Assembly (NCBI GenBank): GCA_052387235.1
Contig: JBQTJJ010000053.1
Span: 1 to 29,682, forward strand
Length of the DNA stretch: 29,682 nt
Direction of reading: 5' to 3'
Source of the DNA: JBQTJJ01 sp052387235
Lineage (GTDB): Bacteria; Actinomycetota; Acidimicrobiia; Acidimicrobiales; GCA-2861595
This document shows, one piece after another, positions 16,595 to 24,451 of the stretch (its first letter is position 1; each line of letters begins with the position of its first letter). A model generated the notes under the pieces. That model saw only the letters and a list, made by a program, of their open reading frames with translations, was not told the origin of the DNA and did not search any database. A program made the position numbers and the translations under genes.

Positions 16595-16624
16595 TGCTGT
16601 AATTACATCGGTGGTATGCCGATG
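16595..16624 (+). promoter_or_regulatory. Promoter/operator and leader hairpin of the first whiB
   Basis: TGCTGTAAT (16595-16603) fits an extended -10 element. It forms part of a perfect 10-bp palindrome, TGTAATTACA (16598-16607), so TGTAAT also faces the macro-domain gene. Directly downstream CATCGG (16606-16611) and CCGATG (16619-16624) form a 6-bp inverted repeat with a 7-base loop, placed just before the GGGGAGGA ribosome site of whiB. It may be a regulator site or a leader hairpin. Confidence 0.45.
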
Positions 16625-16638
16625 AGGGGAGGACCCCG

Positions 16639-16920
16639 ATGGAGCACTTGTTGCGGGCCCTCGGCGATACCGAGGAGCTCAGCTGGCAGGACCAGGCCAA
16701 CTGCATGGGAGTCGATCCCGATCTGTTCTTCCCGGAACGGGGCGCGTCCACGCGCGAGGCGAAGGAGGTGTGCAGGGGCTGCGTCGTCCGTGAGGACTGC
16801 CTGGAGTACGCCCTCGTGCACAGCGAGAAGTTCGGCATCTGGGGCGGGTTGAGCGAGCGGGAACGCCGGCGCCTGCGCCGGGCCCGCACGCTGGCCCGCC
16901 GCAACGAGGCCGCTTCGTAG
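16639..16920 (+). CDS. WhiB-family iron-sulfur transcriptional regulator
   Basis: A 93-residue WhiB-like protein. Four cysteines for the [4Fe-4S] cluster are at 22, 45, 48 and 54 (NCMG...VCRGCVVREDCLEYA). The turn GIWGG at 66-70 and the basic C-terminus ERERRRLRRARTLARRNE are as in all WhiB proteins. The spacing and the VDPDLFFPERG segment resemble the WhiB2/WhmD branch linked to septation, but the branch is uncertain. These proteins act with the primary sigma factor and sense redox or nitric oxide. The ATG has a strong GGGGAGGA site. Confidence 0.95.
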   Translation: MEHLLRALGDTEELSWQDQANCMGVDPDLFFPERGASTREAKEVCRGCVVREDCLEYALVHSEKFGIWGGLSERERRRLRRARTLARRNEAAS

Positions 16921-16964
16921 GCCGCGGCGGTCCCAGCCGGCACCGTCAGCGACGACCACGACCG

Positions 16965-17810
16965 TCACTGGCGGGGAGCCGGACGAGCACTTCCCCCGAG
17001 GCCCGCCTGTTCCAGGCGGGCCTCGATCGTCCTCGACTCGTCGAGGTCGAGCGCGGCCCACCGGGACCGGGCCACGCCCGTGAGGACGGTGGCCGGGATC
17101 AGCCCCACCAGCTCGGCTCCCACCACCGACGTCCCCGCCTCCCGGGCCGCCAGCGACACGGCCACCGCGGCCGAGCCCGGCCCCACCTCCACGGGGTCGA
17201 CCAGGTTGCACGACACCTGGGCCCGGCCCCCCACGTCCAGCCCGAGCGCCCGGATCCCCGGCCGGCGCACCGCCGCCGCCACCTCGCGGGCCACGTCGAC
17301 GGGCGTGCCGTCGGCCAGCCACAGGTTGAAGGCCACCAGCGCGGGGCGGGCCCCGACCGCCGCCGCCCCGGCGGTGGGGTGGGGCGTGCCCGGACCGGTG
17401 TCGGGGGCCAGGGCGCCGAACGCGCCACGGCGCACCTCGGGCAGCGTCCGCTCCGGCCCGTAGACGAAGCAGGGGAGCGCCAGCTCGGCGCCGGCCCAGG
17501 CCGCGAAGGCATCGCGGGCCCGGAGGGCGTCGAGCTCCGTCGACCCCGCCAGCGGGACGAAGGGGACGACGTCGACCGCACCCAGGCGGGGATGGGCGCC
17601 CTCGTGGCGGCGCAGGTCGATGCGGGCCACCGCCTCGGACGCCAGCCGCCGGGCCGCCTCCTCCACGCCGGGCCCGGCCAGGGTGAACACGCTGCGGTGG
17701 TGGTGGGCGTCGGTGTGCACGTCGAGAAGGCCGGCGCCGGCCGCGGCCTCCAGGGCCGCCAGCACCGCCCCGTCCCGCCCCTCGCTCACGTTGACCACGC
17801 ACTCCAGCAC
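16965..17810 (-). CDS. Glutamate formimidoyltransferase-like protein
   Basis: A 281-residue protein matching the formiminotransferase family. ECVVNVSEGRD at the N-terminus, LLDVHTDAHHHRSVFTLAGP near 27-46 and HEGAHPRLGAVDVVPFVPL near 68-86 are signature segments; the His-rich loop includes the residue used as base in FtcD enzymes. Both formiminotransferase subdomains are present and no cyclodeaminase domain follows. The enzyme moves a formimino group between glutamate and tetrahydrofolate, a step in histidine breakdown, but no hut genes are nearby, so the true role is open. The start is GTG 17810 behind a GGGAGG site. The upstream extension of the frame is non-coding, since it runs antisense through the oxidoreductase gene. 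Confidence 0.85.
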   Translation of the reverse strand: MLECVVNVSEGRDGAVLAALEAAAGAGLLDVHTDAHHHRSVFTLAGPGVEEAARRLASEAVARIDLRRHEGAHPRLGAVDVVPFVPLAGSTELDALRARDAFAAWAGAELALPCFVYGPERTLPEVRRGAFGALAPDTGPGTPHPTAGAAAVGARPALVAFNLWLADGTPVDVAREVAAAVRRPGIRALGLDVGGRAQVSCNLVDPVEVGPGSAAVAVSLAAREAGTSVVGAELVGLIPATVLTGVARSRWAALDLDESRTIEARLEQAGLGGSARPAPRQ

Positions 17811-17840
17811 CCTCCCACCCTCCCACGCCGGCGCCGCACC

Positions 17841-17846
17841 TACGCT
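17841..17846 (+). promoter_or_regulatory. Leaderless-type -10 element of the LLM oxidoreductase gene
   Basis: TACGCT is followed by 6 bases and GTG 17853. No ribosome site separates them, and the gap to the divergent gene is only 42 bases. Confidence 0.55.
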
Positions 17847-17852
17847 CGGGCC

Positions 17853-18851
17853 GTGCTGGACGTCGGCCTGGCCCTGCCGCACTACGACCACTCGGTGCCG
17901 GGCGAGCGCCCGCTGCGCTGGCCGACGGTGGTGGCGTGGGCCCGGGCCGCGGAGCGGGCCGGGCTGGCCTCGATCTGGATCTCCGACCACCTCTTCTTGT
18001 CCCTCGACCACTGGGGCGGCCCGGACGAGCGGGTCGAGAGCCTGGAGTGCCTCACCACCGTGGCCGCCCTGGCCAGGGCCACCTCCACCGTGCGCCTCGG
18101 GACGCTGGTCCTCTGCCCCCACCTGCGCCCGCCCGGCGTGCTGGCCAAGGCGCTGGCCACCATCGACGTGCTGAGCGGGGGCCGGCTCACCGTGGGCGTG
18201 GGAGCGGGGTGGTTCGAGCCCGAGTACGCGGCCGCCGGGCTGCCCTTCCCGCCCGCCCGCACCCGGATCGAGCAGCTGGAGGAGACGCTCGAGGTCCTGC
18301 GGCTGTGCTTCGCCGGGGAGCCGTTCGACCACCACGGCCGCCACCTCCACCTGGAGGGGATGGTGTGCCGGCCCCGGCCCGTGCAGCGGCCCGCGCCCCC
18401 GGTGTGGGTGGGCGGCCGGGGCGACCGCCTCCTCGGCGTCGTGGCCCGGGCCGCCGACGGGTGGAACGCGGGCCGGTGGTGGGGCACCCTCGACAACTAC
18501 CGGGAGCGCATGGCCGTGCTCGAGCGGGCGTGCGAGGCGGCGGGGCGGGACCCGGCCACCGTCGTCCGCTCGGTGAACCGCCTGGCGCTCATCGGCACCG
18601 ACGAGGCCGACGTGCGCCGGCGCTGGGAGCACCTGGCGGCCCGGGCCGTCCCCGGCACGCTGTACGCGCGGACCCTCGACGAGTTCCGCGAGGGCCGCCT
18701 GGTGGGCACGGTGGAGCAGGTCGGCGAGCAGCTGGCGGCCTGGGAGGAAACGGGCGTGACGAGCGTCATCGTGAGCCTGGGGGCGCTACCGTTCACGGTG
18801 ACGAGTCCCGACGACCTGGAGTTGGTGGCGTCGGCCTCGCGTTCGCACTAG
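17853..18851 (+). CDS. LLM-class (probably F420-dependent) flavin oxidoreductase
   Basis: A 332-residue luciferase-like TIM-barrel oxidoreductase. The N-terminus DVGLALPHYDHSVPGE, then ASIWISDHLFLSLDHW, TSTVRLGTLVLCPHLRPPGVLAKALATIDVLSGGRLTVGVGAGWFEPEY and RPAPPVWVGGRG, are the standard pattern of actinobacterial LLM proteins, which mostly use coenzyme F420 and sometimes FMN. The choice of F420 is inferred from the likely host. The substrate is unknown. The cysteine in LVLCPHLRPP is common in this class. tatA follows 7 bases later, with the ribosome site AGGAG built around the stop codon, so this gene may be co-transcribed with the stress locus. Confidence 0.9.
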   Translation: MLDVGLALPHYDHSVPGERPLRWPTVVAWARAAERAGLASIWISDHLFLSLDHWGGPDERVESLECLTTVAALARATSTVRLGTLVLCPHLRPPGVLAKALATIDVLSGGRLTVGVGAGWFEPEYAAAGLPFPPARTRIEQLEETLEVLRLCFAGEPFDHHGRHLHLEGMVCRPRPVQRPAPPVWVGGRGDRLLGVVARAADGWNAGRWWGTLDNYRERMAVLERACEAAGRDPATVVRSVNRLALIGTDEADVRRRWEHLAARAVPGTLYARTLDEFREGRLVGTVEQVGEQLAAWEETGVTSVIVSLGALPFTVTSPDDLELVASASRSH

Positions 18852-18858
18852 GAGCGTC

Positions 18859-19038
18859 ATGAACCTCGGAGCACCAGAGCTCATCATCATCCTCGTCGTC
18901 GTCCTCCTACTGTTCGGGTCGACCCGCCTCCCGAAGCTGGCCCGCTCCCTCGGCCAGGCGTCGAAGGAGTTCAAGCAGGGTGTGTCCGAGGGCGCCAAGG
19001 ACGACGAGCGCGGAGAGACCGAGAAGCACGGCGCGTAG
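18859..19038 (+). CDS. tatA: Twin-arginine translocase subunit, TatA/TatE family
   Basis: A 59-residue protein. The N-terminal helix MNLGAPELIIILVVVLLLFGSTRLPKLARSLGQ is the classic TatA layout: a short membrane helix, FGSTRLP hinge and an amphipathic helix, then a charged tail EFKQGVSEGAKDDERGETEK. TatA multimers form the protein-export pore. The ATG has AGGAG 5 bases upstream, overlapping the stop codon of the previous gene. The protein could be the TatB-like paralog, but it is short and lacks TatB features. In mycobacteria a tatB-type gene lies beside sigE, rseA and htrA, so this placement is conserved in principle. Confidence 0.93.
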   Translation: MNLGAPELIIILVVVLLLFGSTRLPKLARSLGQASKEFKQGVSEGAKDDERGETEKHGA

Positions 19039-19046
19039 CGCCCGCC

Positions 19047-19073
19047 GGGAACTTGTCCGGCGTGCCCGTCGTT
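19047..19073 (+). promoter_or_regulatory. ECF (SigE-type) promoter of the sigma-factor gene
   Basis: GGGAAC (19047-19052), 17 bases, then CGTT (19070-19073) matches the GGAAC...CGTT consensus recognised by ECF sigma factors of the SigE/RpoE kind, so autoregulation is likely. CGTT ends 4 bases before ATG 19078, and no ribosome site precedes that ATG, so the stress-induced transcript would be leaderless or nearly so. Confidence 0.75.
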
Positions 19074-19077
19074 CGGG

Positions 19078-19593
19078 ATGACGGACGCGGAGGAGCAACC
19101 GGTTCCCGACTGGGAGGAGGTGGCCCGTAGCTACGGGCGCTTTCTCTACACGGTCGCCTACCGGCTCTCGGGCAACCACGACGACGCGCAGGACCTCGCC
19201 CAGGAAGTGCTCCTCCGGGTCCGGAGAGGACTGGAGACGTACCGACCGGGTTCGATGGAGGGCTGGTTGAGCCGCATCACGACCAACGTGTTTCTCGACG
19301 AGGTGCGCCGCCGGCGCCGCCGTCCCCAGGACGCCCTCCCCGCCGACCCTGACCGGGTGGTCCCGGCCGCGCCGGGCGCCGACGTGGCCCTGGCCGAGCG
19401 GACCCTCCCCGAGGACGTCCAGTCCGCCCTCACCAGCCTGCCCGACGAGTTCCGGGTGGCGGTGGTGCTGTGCGACGTGGCCGGGCAGTCCTACCAGGAG
19501 ATCTCGGCCGCCCTGGGCGTGCCCATGGGCACGGTGCGCAGCCGCATCCACCGGGGCCGGTCCCTCCTGCGCGAGAAGCTGGTGCGGCCGTGA
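19078..19593 (+). CDS. sigE: ECF sigma factor, SigE/RpoE-like
   Basis: A 171-residue extracytoplasmic-function sigma factor. Region 2 includes FLYTVAYRLSGNHDDAQDLAQEVLLRV, with the usual D-A-x-D-L-x-Q-E motif, and TYRPGSMEGWLSRITTNVFLDEVRRRRRR. Region 4 is near 115-168: LPDEFRVAVVLCDVAGQSYQEISAALGVPMGTVRSRIHRGRSLLREKL, a helix-turn-helix that reads the -35 box. Following anti-sigma and RseB-like genes and nearby htrA mark it as the envelope-stress sigma of this organism, like mycobacterial SigE. Its own promoter carries the matching ECF motif. The start is ATG 19078, as no better start exists. Confidence 0.95.
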   Translation: MTDAEEQPVPDWEEVARSYGRFLYTVAYRLSGNHDDAQDLAQEVLLRVRRGLETYRPGSMEGWLSRITTNVFLDEVRRRRRRPQDALPADPDRVVPAAPGADVALAERTLPEDVQSALTSLPDEFRVAVVLCDVAGQSYQEISAALGVPMGTVRSRIHRGRSLLREKLVRP

Positions 19594-20003
19594 CGGACAC
19601 CGGAGGGCACCTGGGCGACGTGGTGAGCGCCCTCGTCGACGGTCAGCTGGCCCCGGCCGAGGAGGCCGGGGCCCGGGCCCACCTCGCCTCCTGCCCGGCC
19701 TGCGCGGCCGACGTCGAGACCACCGCCGTGCTGCGGGCCCTGGTGCGGGGCCTGGGCCCGGTGCACCCGCTCCGGCCCCTGCTGGCCGTGGCCCCCGCTC
19801 CCCGGCTCCCCACCCGCGCCGCCGGCATGGTGGCGGCCGCCGCCGCGGCCGTGGCGCTGCTGGTGCTGTCCGGGGTGCAGCCCCAGGAGCAGGGGGGGCC
19901 CCAGGTGGCCCAGCTGGTGCAGGTCCACTCCACCTCCCCGGTCAACCTGGACCCCATGAGCCAGCTGGCCCCGGCCGTCCTTCCCGTCTCGCTGGACCGG
20001 TGA
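19590..20003 (+). CDS. rseA: Zinc-finger (ZAS) anti-sigma factor, RseA-like
   Basis: A 137-residue membrane-bound anti-sigma factor. The N-terminal anti-sigma domain holds the metal-binding H31-x3-C35-x2-C38 set (AHLASCPACAADVE). A single hydrophobic span AAGMVAAAAAAVALLVLSGV near 77-96 crosses the membrane, leaving about 40 residues outside (QPQEQGGPQVAQLVQVHS...). It should hold the sigma factor inactive until damage triggers its cleavage or release. GTG 19590 overlaps the sigma stop codon by 4 bases (GTGA), giving coupled, near equal synthesis. Confidence 0.92.
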   Translation: MTDTGGHLGDVVSALVDGQLAPAEEAGARAHLASCPACAADVETTAVLRALVRGLGPVHPLRPLLAVAPAPRLPTRAAGMVAAAAAAVALLVLSGVQPQEQGGPQVAQLVQVHSTSPVNLDPMSQLAPAVLPVSLDR

Positions 20004-20007
20004 CCCG

Positions 20008-21000
20008 GTGAGGTCGGGCCCGGCCCGCGTGGCGGCGGTGCTGGCCGGCCTGGCCCTCGTGGGCTCGGCCCTCCCCGCCGGCGCCGGAGGGGGCGGGACC
20101 GGCCCGGTGGAGGACGCGCTCGAAGCGGCCCGCAAGGTGCCGTTCTCGGCCCGGGTCGAGGTGTCGTGGGTCGATGCCGAGGGCCTGCACACGGCCGAGA
20201 TGGGCGTACGGGTCGTGGGCGGCCAGGTGCGGATCCAGGGACCGGGCTCGGCGGCCGAGTCCACCACCGTGCTCCGGGCCACGGGCCTCGCCACCCGCTC
20301 CGACCCGGTGGCGAGCGGGCTGCTGGCGCCGGCGGTGGAGGACAAGTACGAGCTGGTGCGCAGGGCCGGGCCGGTGGTGGCCGGGCGGGACACCGAGGAG
20401 GTCGTCCTCCGCTCGGACGGCGAGGTCCGGGAGCGGCTGGCCATCGACCGGGCCACCGGGCTGGTGCTGCAGCGCGAGGTGTTCGGCCCGGCCGGGCGGC
20501 CGGTCCGGGTGGTGCGGGTCCTCCAGCTCGACACCGCGCCCGTCCCCGAGTCGCCGGCCGGCGCCGGCCCCGCCACCGCCCTGCGGGAGCTGCAGGTGTC
20601 GCGCCTGTCCCGGGCCTACCCGGCCCCCGCCGCCCTGGCCGGCGGCTACCGGCGTCTGGCCGCCTACCGCCACGAGCGGGTGGTCCACCTGCTGTACTCC
20701 GACGGTCTCCACGGCCTGTCGCTGTTCAGCCAGCCGGGCGAGCTGTCGGTGAGGGCCCTGCCGCAGGGTGGGTCCGAGGTCCGGGTGGGCTCGTCGGCCG
20801 GCGTGCGCTACACGTGGCCGGGCGGCGAGGTGCTCACGTGGCAGGCGGGACCGATGGTCCACACGCTGGTGGGCGACGCCACCACCGAGGAGCTGCTGGC
20901 CGCGGCACGGTCGCTGCCCCGCCCAGGGCGGGCGTCACTGCTGGGCAGGCTCCGGGGGACGGCCCGGCTGGTGGGCGAGCTCGTCAGCGGCGGTCGCTGA
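20008..21000 (+). CDS. RseB/MucB-like sigma-E regulatory protein, exported
   Basis: A 330-residue exported protein. The signal peptide is RVAAVLAGLALVGSALPAGAGG. The following domain resembles the LolA-like N-terminal half of RseB/MucB: VEDALEAARKVPFSARVEVSW, then a string of beta strands including VRIQG, DTEEVVLRSDGEVRERLAIDRATGLVLQREVF and RVVRVLQLDT. The C-terminal half, with YRHERVVHLLYSDGLHGLSLFSQPGEL and HTLVGDATTEELLAAARSLP, fits the second RseB domain. RseB binds the outer part of the anti-sigma factor and protects it from cleavage; position directly after rseA (4-base gap) supports the same role here. The end overlaps the convergent whiB by 17 bases. Confidence 0.82.
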   Translation: MRSGPARVAAVLAGLALVGSALPAGAGGGGTGPVEDALEAARKVPFSARVEVSWVDAEGLHTAEMGVRVVGGQVRIQGPGSAAESTTVLRATGLATRSDPVASGLLAPAVEDKYELVRRAGPVVAGRDTEEVVLRSDGEVRERLAIDRATGLVLQREVFGPAGRPVRVVRVLQLDTAPVPESPAGAGPATALRELQVSRLSRAYPAPAALAGGYRRLAAYRHERVVHLLYSDGLHGLSLFSQPGELSVRALPQGGSEVRVGSSAGVRYTWPGGEVLTWQAGPMVHTLVGDATTEELLAAARSLPRPGRASLLGRLRGTARLVGELVSGGR

Positions 21001-21250
21001 CCGCCCTGGCGCCGTCGCCGGCCCGCTCCAGGCGCCGCCGGCGGGCGATGCGCCGGCGCTCCCGCTCCGACGCCCCGCCCCACACGCCGTGGTCGATCCG
21101 GTTGCGCAGCGCGTACTCCAGGCAGGGGGCCTGCATGGGACAGGTCGCACAGATCCGCCGGGCCACCTCGACGCCCACGCCGTCGCTCGGGAAGAAGGTC
21201 TCGGGGGGTACCTCCCGGCACTTGCCTCCCGCCATCCACTCGGTTTCCAT
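20984..21250 (-). CDS. WhiB-family iron-sulfur transcriptional regulator (second copy)
   Basis: An 88-residue WhiB-like protein with the four cluster cysteines at 11, 34, 37 and 43 (GKCREVPPETFFPSDG...ICATCPMQAPCLEYALRN), the GVWGG turn at 55-59 and a basic tail SERERRRIARRRRLERAG. It differs from the WhiB at 16.6 kb in its shorter N-terminus and may belong to another branch. ATG 21250 has a GGAGG ribosome site. Its promoter is an ECF-type site sharing the palindrome with htrA, so it is probably induced with the envelope-stress response and adds redox sensing to it. It could modify promoter choice by the stress or primary sigma factor; that is inference. Confidence 0.93.
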   Translation of the reverse strand: METEWMAGGKCREVPPETFFPSDGVGVEVARRICATCPMQAPCLEYALRNRIDHGVWGGASERERRRIARRRRLERAGDGARAVSDRR

Positions 21251-21269
21251 GACACCTCCGTGGTGCGTC

Positions 21270-21297
21270 AACGGCCGGGGTGGGCCGATTGGTTCCC
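21270..21297 (-). promoter_or_regulatory. ECF promoter of the second whiB (divergent half)
   Basis: On the minus strand GGGAAC (21297 to 21292), 18 bases, then CGTT (21273 to 21270). GGGAAC is one half of the palindrome GTTCCCGGGAAC. CGTT ends 19 bases before ATG 21250, so this transcript has a short leader with a GGAGG ribosome site. Confidence 0.6.
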
Positions 21298-21324
21298 GGG
21301 AACATGTTCGGATGGGCCTACGTT
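21298..21324 (+). promoter_or_regulatory. ECF (SigE-type) promoter of htrA
   Basis: GGGAAC (21298-21303), 17 bases, CGTT (21321-21324), the same spacing as at the sigma gene. CGTT ends 5 bases before ATG 21330 of a leader ORF. GGGAAC is the right half of the palindrome GTTCCCGGGAAC (21292-21303), whose left half serves whiB. Confidence 0.75.
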
Positions 21325-21329
21325 GGCGG

Positions 21330-21431
21330 ATGGCAGAGGATCGATCGGACGATCGCCCGGTGGCATCGGCGGGCCCGCCCCGGGCGGCGACGGCGGGGAA
21401 CGACCCCGCCGTGCAGGAGATTGGGAGGTAG
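21330..21431 (+). CDS. Putative 33-aa leader ORF upstream of htrA
   Basis: ATG 21330 to TAG 21431 encodes 33 residues beginning MAEDRSDDRPVASAG. The ATG is 5 bases after the ECF -10 element, so it would be the first codon of the stress transcript and read without a ribosome site. The frame is the same as htrA; only TAG and one more codon (GTC) separate it from htrA GTG 21435, and the htrA ribosome site GGGAGG lies in its last codons. It may couple or tune htrA translation, or be the relic of a longer N-terminus. Whether it is translated is unproven. Confidence 0.4.
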   Translation: MAEDRSDDRPVASAGPPRAATAGNDPAVQEIGR

Positions 21432-21434
21432 GTC

Positions 21435-22718
<1,284 letters not shown>

Positions 22719-22735
22719 GCGTGGGCCCCGTGCCC

Positions 22736-22741
22736 TAGGCT
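22736..22741 (+). promoter_or_regulatory. Possible -10 element upstream of the 100-aa conserved gene
   Basis: TAGGCT is the same hexamer as before the MoxR-like gene, here about 63 bases before ATG 22805. Transcription would give a leader of about 55 bases with a GGAG ribosome site. No -35 match is apparent. Confidence 0.35.
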
Positions 22742-22804
22742 TCCCCGGTCGCCGGGGCGAGCCCGCCCCACCGCGGCACCGTGCGGTCAGCGAGGAGCGC
22801 CCCA

Positions 22805-23107
22805 ATGTCCACCATGCCCACCGGCGCCGGGGAACCGGTCCAGCAGCAGCCCCCGCGGGGCCACGTGCGCATCGTCTACCTGGGCCCCGTGGCGCCCCAC
22901 TGGGACCTCCAGTCGGCGTTCGGCGACCGGGTCCTGATCGAGGAGTTCCGCCAGCGGGCCATGGCCCGGCTGGTGCTGCTGCCTCCCCACGACCCGCAGT
23001 TCCGCCGCAACCGGGAGCGGGTGGCCCGCGACGCCGAGCGGGAGAACCTGCACCTGGAGTGGGACCTCGGCATCCCCGAGGACGACGACGCCGGCGAGGC
23101 CCGGTAG
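22805..23107 (+). CDS. Conserved hypothetical protein, 100 aa
   Basis: A 100-residue protein without signal or membrane segment. After a flexible N-terminus it reads HVRIVYLGPVAPHWDLQSAFGDRVLIEEFRQRAMARLVLLPPHDPQFRRNRERVARDAERENLHLEWDL, predicted as two strands, a helix (LIEEFRQRAMARL) and a long charged helix, ending in an acidic tail. I have the impression of similar proteins in other Acidimicrobiia but know no function. ATG 22805 is preferred to the upstream in-frame GTG (22781) because GAGGAG precedes it. It may be co-transcribed with the kinase gene 60 bases on. Confidence 0.7.
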   Translation: MSTMPTGAGEPVQQQPPRGHVRIVYLGPVAPHWDLQSAFGDRVLIEEFRQRAMARLVLLPPHDPQFRRNRERVARDAERENLHLEWDLGIPEDDDAGEAR

Positions 23108-23153
23108 GGCCTGCGAGCCGCTCGGCATCGGCCGCGTCCGTGAGGCGTGGCCG

Positions 23154-23159
23154 TACAGT
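23154..23159 (+). promoter_or_regulatory. Leaderless-type -10 element of the histidine-kinase-like gene
   Basis: TACAGT ends 8 bases before ATG 23168, and no ribosome site lies between. This favours ATG 23168 over the in-frame GTG at 23147, which lies upstream of the element. Confidence 0.45.
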
Positions 23160-23167
23160 GGGATGCC

Positions 23168-24445
23168 ATGGTCGAGCTCACCACGGGCACCGCGATCGCG
23201 GCCGCCGGCGGTGGCGTGGGCCTGGGGGCGCTGCTGGCCCTCCTGCTGATCCGGTCGTTCCGGCGGGGCCGGGCCACGGCCCGCCGGCTGTCGTCGATCG
23301 CGGCCCGGCTGGAGGCGCCGGGGGTGGCCGAGGCCCCGGACCGCGACGAGGTGGGCAGCCTGGAGCGGCTGGCCCAGGCCGCCGTCCTGCGCCAGAGCGA
23401 CGCCGATGCCCGGGCCGAGCGCCTGGCCGGCGCCCTCGACGGCGTGCGGGACGGCGTGGTGGTGTGCGACGAGCAGGGCGAGGTGGCCTACCGCAACGAG
23501 GCGGCCGAGGCCCTGGCCGGCGCGGGCTCCGAGGCCGGTACCGAGCTGGCCGCCTCGGCCGTGCGCGACGCGCTGCGGGCCGCGCTGGCCGGCGGCGGCG
23601 GGCCGGCGGCGGTGCGCACCGTGGAGGTGCTGGGCCCGCCCCGCCGCACGCTGCGGGTGCGCGGGTCGTCGCTCGACGACGGCCGGCGGGTGGTGGGCGC
23701 GGTGGCGGTGGTGGAGGACGTGTCCGAGCAGCGCCGGCTCGACGTGGTGCGGCGCGACTTCCTGGCCAACGTGACGGCCGAGCTGAAGACGCCGGTGGGC
23801 GCCCTGGGCCTGCTGGCCGGCACCATCGTGGCCGAGGACGACCCGGCGCTCACCCGCCGGCTGGCGGCCCGCCTCGAGCGCGACGCCCTGGCCGTGGGCC
23901 GGGTGGTGGACGACCTGAGCGAGCTGAGCCGCCTGGAGGGCGAGGCCGTCCCGCCCCGGGACCCGGTCCCCGTCCACGTGCTGGTGGCCCAGGCGGTGGA
24001 GGATGCCAGGGCCGCGGTGCCGGACCGGGCCGTCGCCATCGACGCCGGCGGCGTCCCCGACGGGTTGGCGGTGCCCGGCGACCGGCGCCAGCTCGTCTCG
24101 GCCCTGCGCCGCCTGGTGGAGAACGCCCTCAAGTACTCGTCCGGCGAGGTGCGCGTCGACGTCGCCGGCGCCCACGGCTGGGCCGAGATCGCCGTCACCG
24201 ACGCCGGCGCCGGCATCCCGCCCGGCGACCTCGACCGCGTCTTCGAGGCCTTCTTCCGGGGCGGTCCCGGCCGCGCCCCCAGCACCGCCGGCACCGGCCT
24301 GGGGCTGGCCATCGTCGCCCGGGTGGCGGGGAGCCACGGCGGGAGGGTGCTGGTGTCCTCCGACGAGGGGAAGGGGTCCACCTTCACGCTTCGCCTGCCT
24401 GCCGCCGGTGCCCCGCCGGCACGCGCCGCCCGCGAGGCGGGCTGA
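23168..24445 (+). CDS. SenX3-like sensor histidine kinase lacking the phospho-acceptor His
   Basis: A 425-residue membrane sensor. One membrane helix (about 8-28), a charged linker, a PAS-like domain (about 86-182, GVRDGVVVCDEQGEVAYRNEAAEAL) and a kinase core. The dimerisation helix reads RRDFLANVTAELKTPVGALGLLA; compared with the normal NVSHELKTP, the phospho-accepting histidine is Ala204 (codon GCC). The ATP-binding half is complete: N box with Asn319 (RRLVENALKYSS), Asp345 in VTDAGAGIP, the F box VFEAFFRG, and the G2 box GTGLGLAIV. Its closest overall pattern is mycobacterial SenX3, which pairs with RegX3, but no response regulator is in the window. It may be a pseudo-kinase that controls another kinase, or binds ATP as a signal. 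The MFS gene follows 6 bases later. Confidence 0.88.
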   Translation: MVELTTGTAIAAAGGGVGLGALLALLLIRSFRRGRATARRLSSIAARLEAPGVAEAPDRDEVGSLERLAQAAVLRQSDADARAERLAGALDGVRDGVVVCDEQGEVAYRNEAAEALAGAGSEAGTELAASAVRDALRAALAGGGGPAAVRTVEVLGPPRRTLRVRGSSLDDGRRVVGAVAVVEDVSEQRRLDVVRRDFLANVTAELKTPVGALGLLAGTIVAEDDPALTRRLAARLERDALAVGRVVDDLSELSRLEGEAVPPRDPVPVHVLVAQAVEDARAAVPDRAVAIDAGGVPDGLAVPGDRRQLVSALRRLVENALKYSSGEVRVDVAGAHGWAEIAVTDAGAGIPPGDLDRVFEAFFRGGPGRAPSTAGTGLGLAIVARVAGSHGGRVLVSSDEGKGSTFTLRLPAAGAPPARAAREAG

Positions 24446-24451
24446 CCGGGC

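Noticed and set aside
2521..21000. Convergent gene overlaps (2521-2552, 16018-16047, 20984-21000) as signs of wrong gene calls
   Set aside because: In each case at least one gene has clear family motifs and the overlaps are only 17-32 bases, which is common in compact actinobacterial genomes.
21331..21434. The TAG before htrA as a sequencing error joining the leader ORF to HtrA
   Set aside because: HtrA has a good ribosome site and its own GTG start after the stop, so a separate leader ORF explains the sequence equally well; it cannot be decided here.
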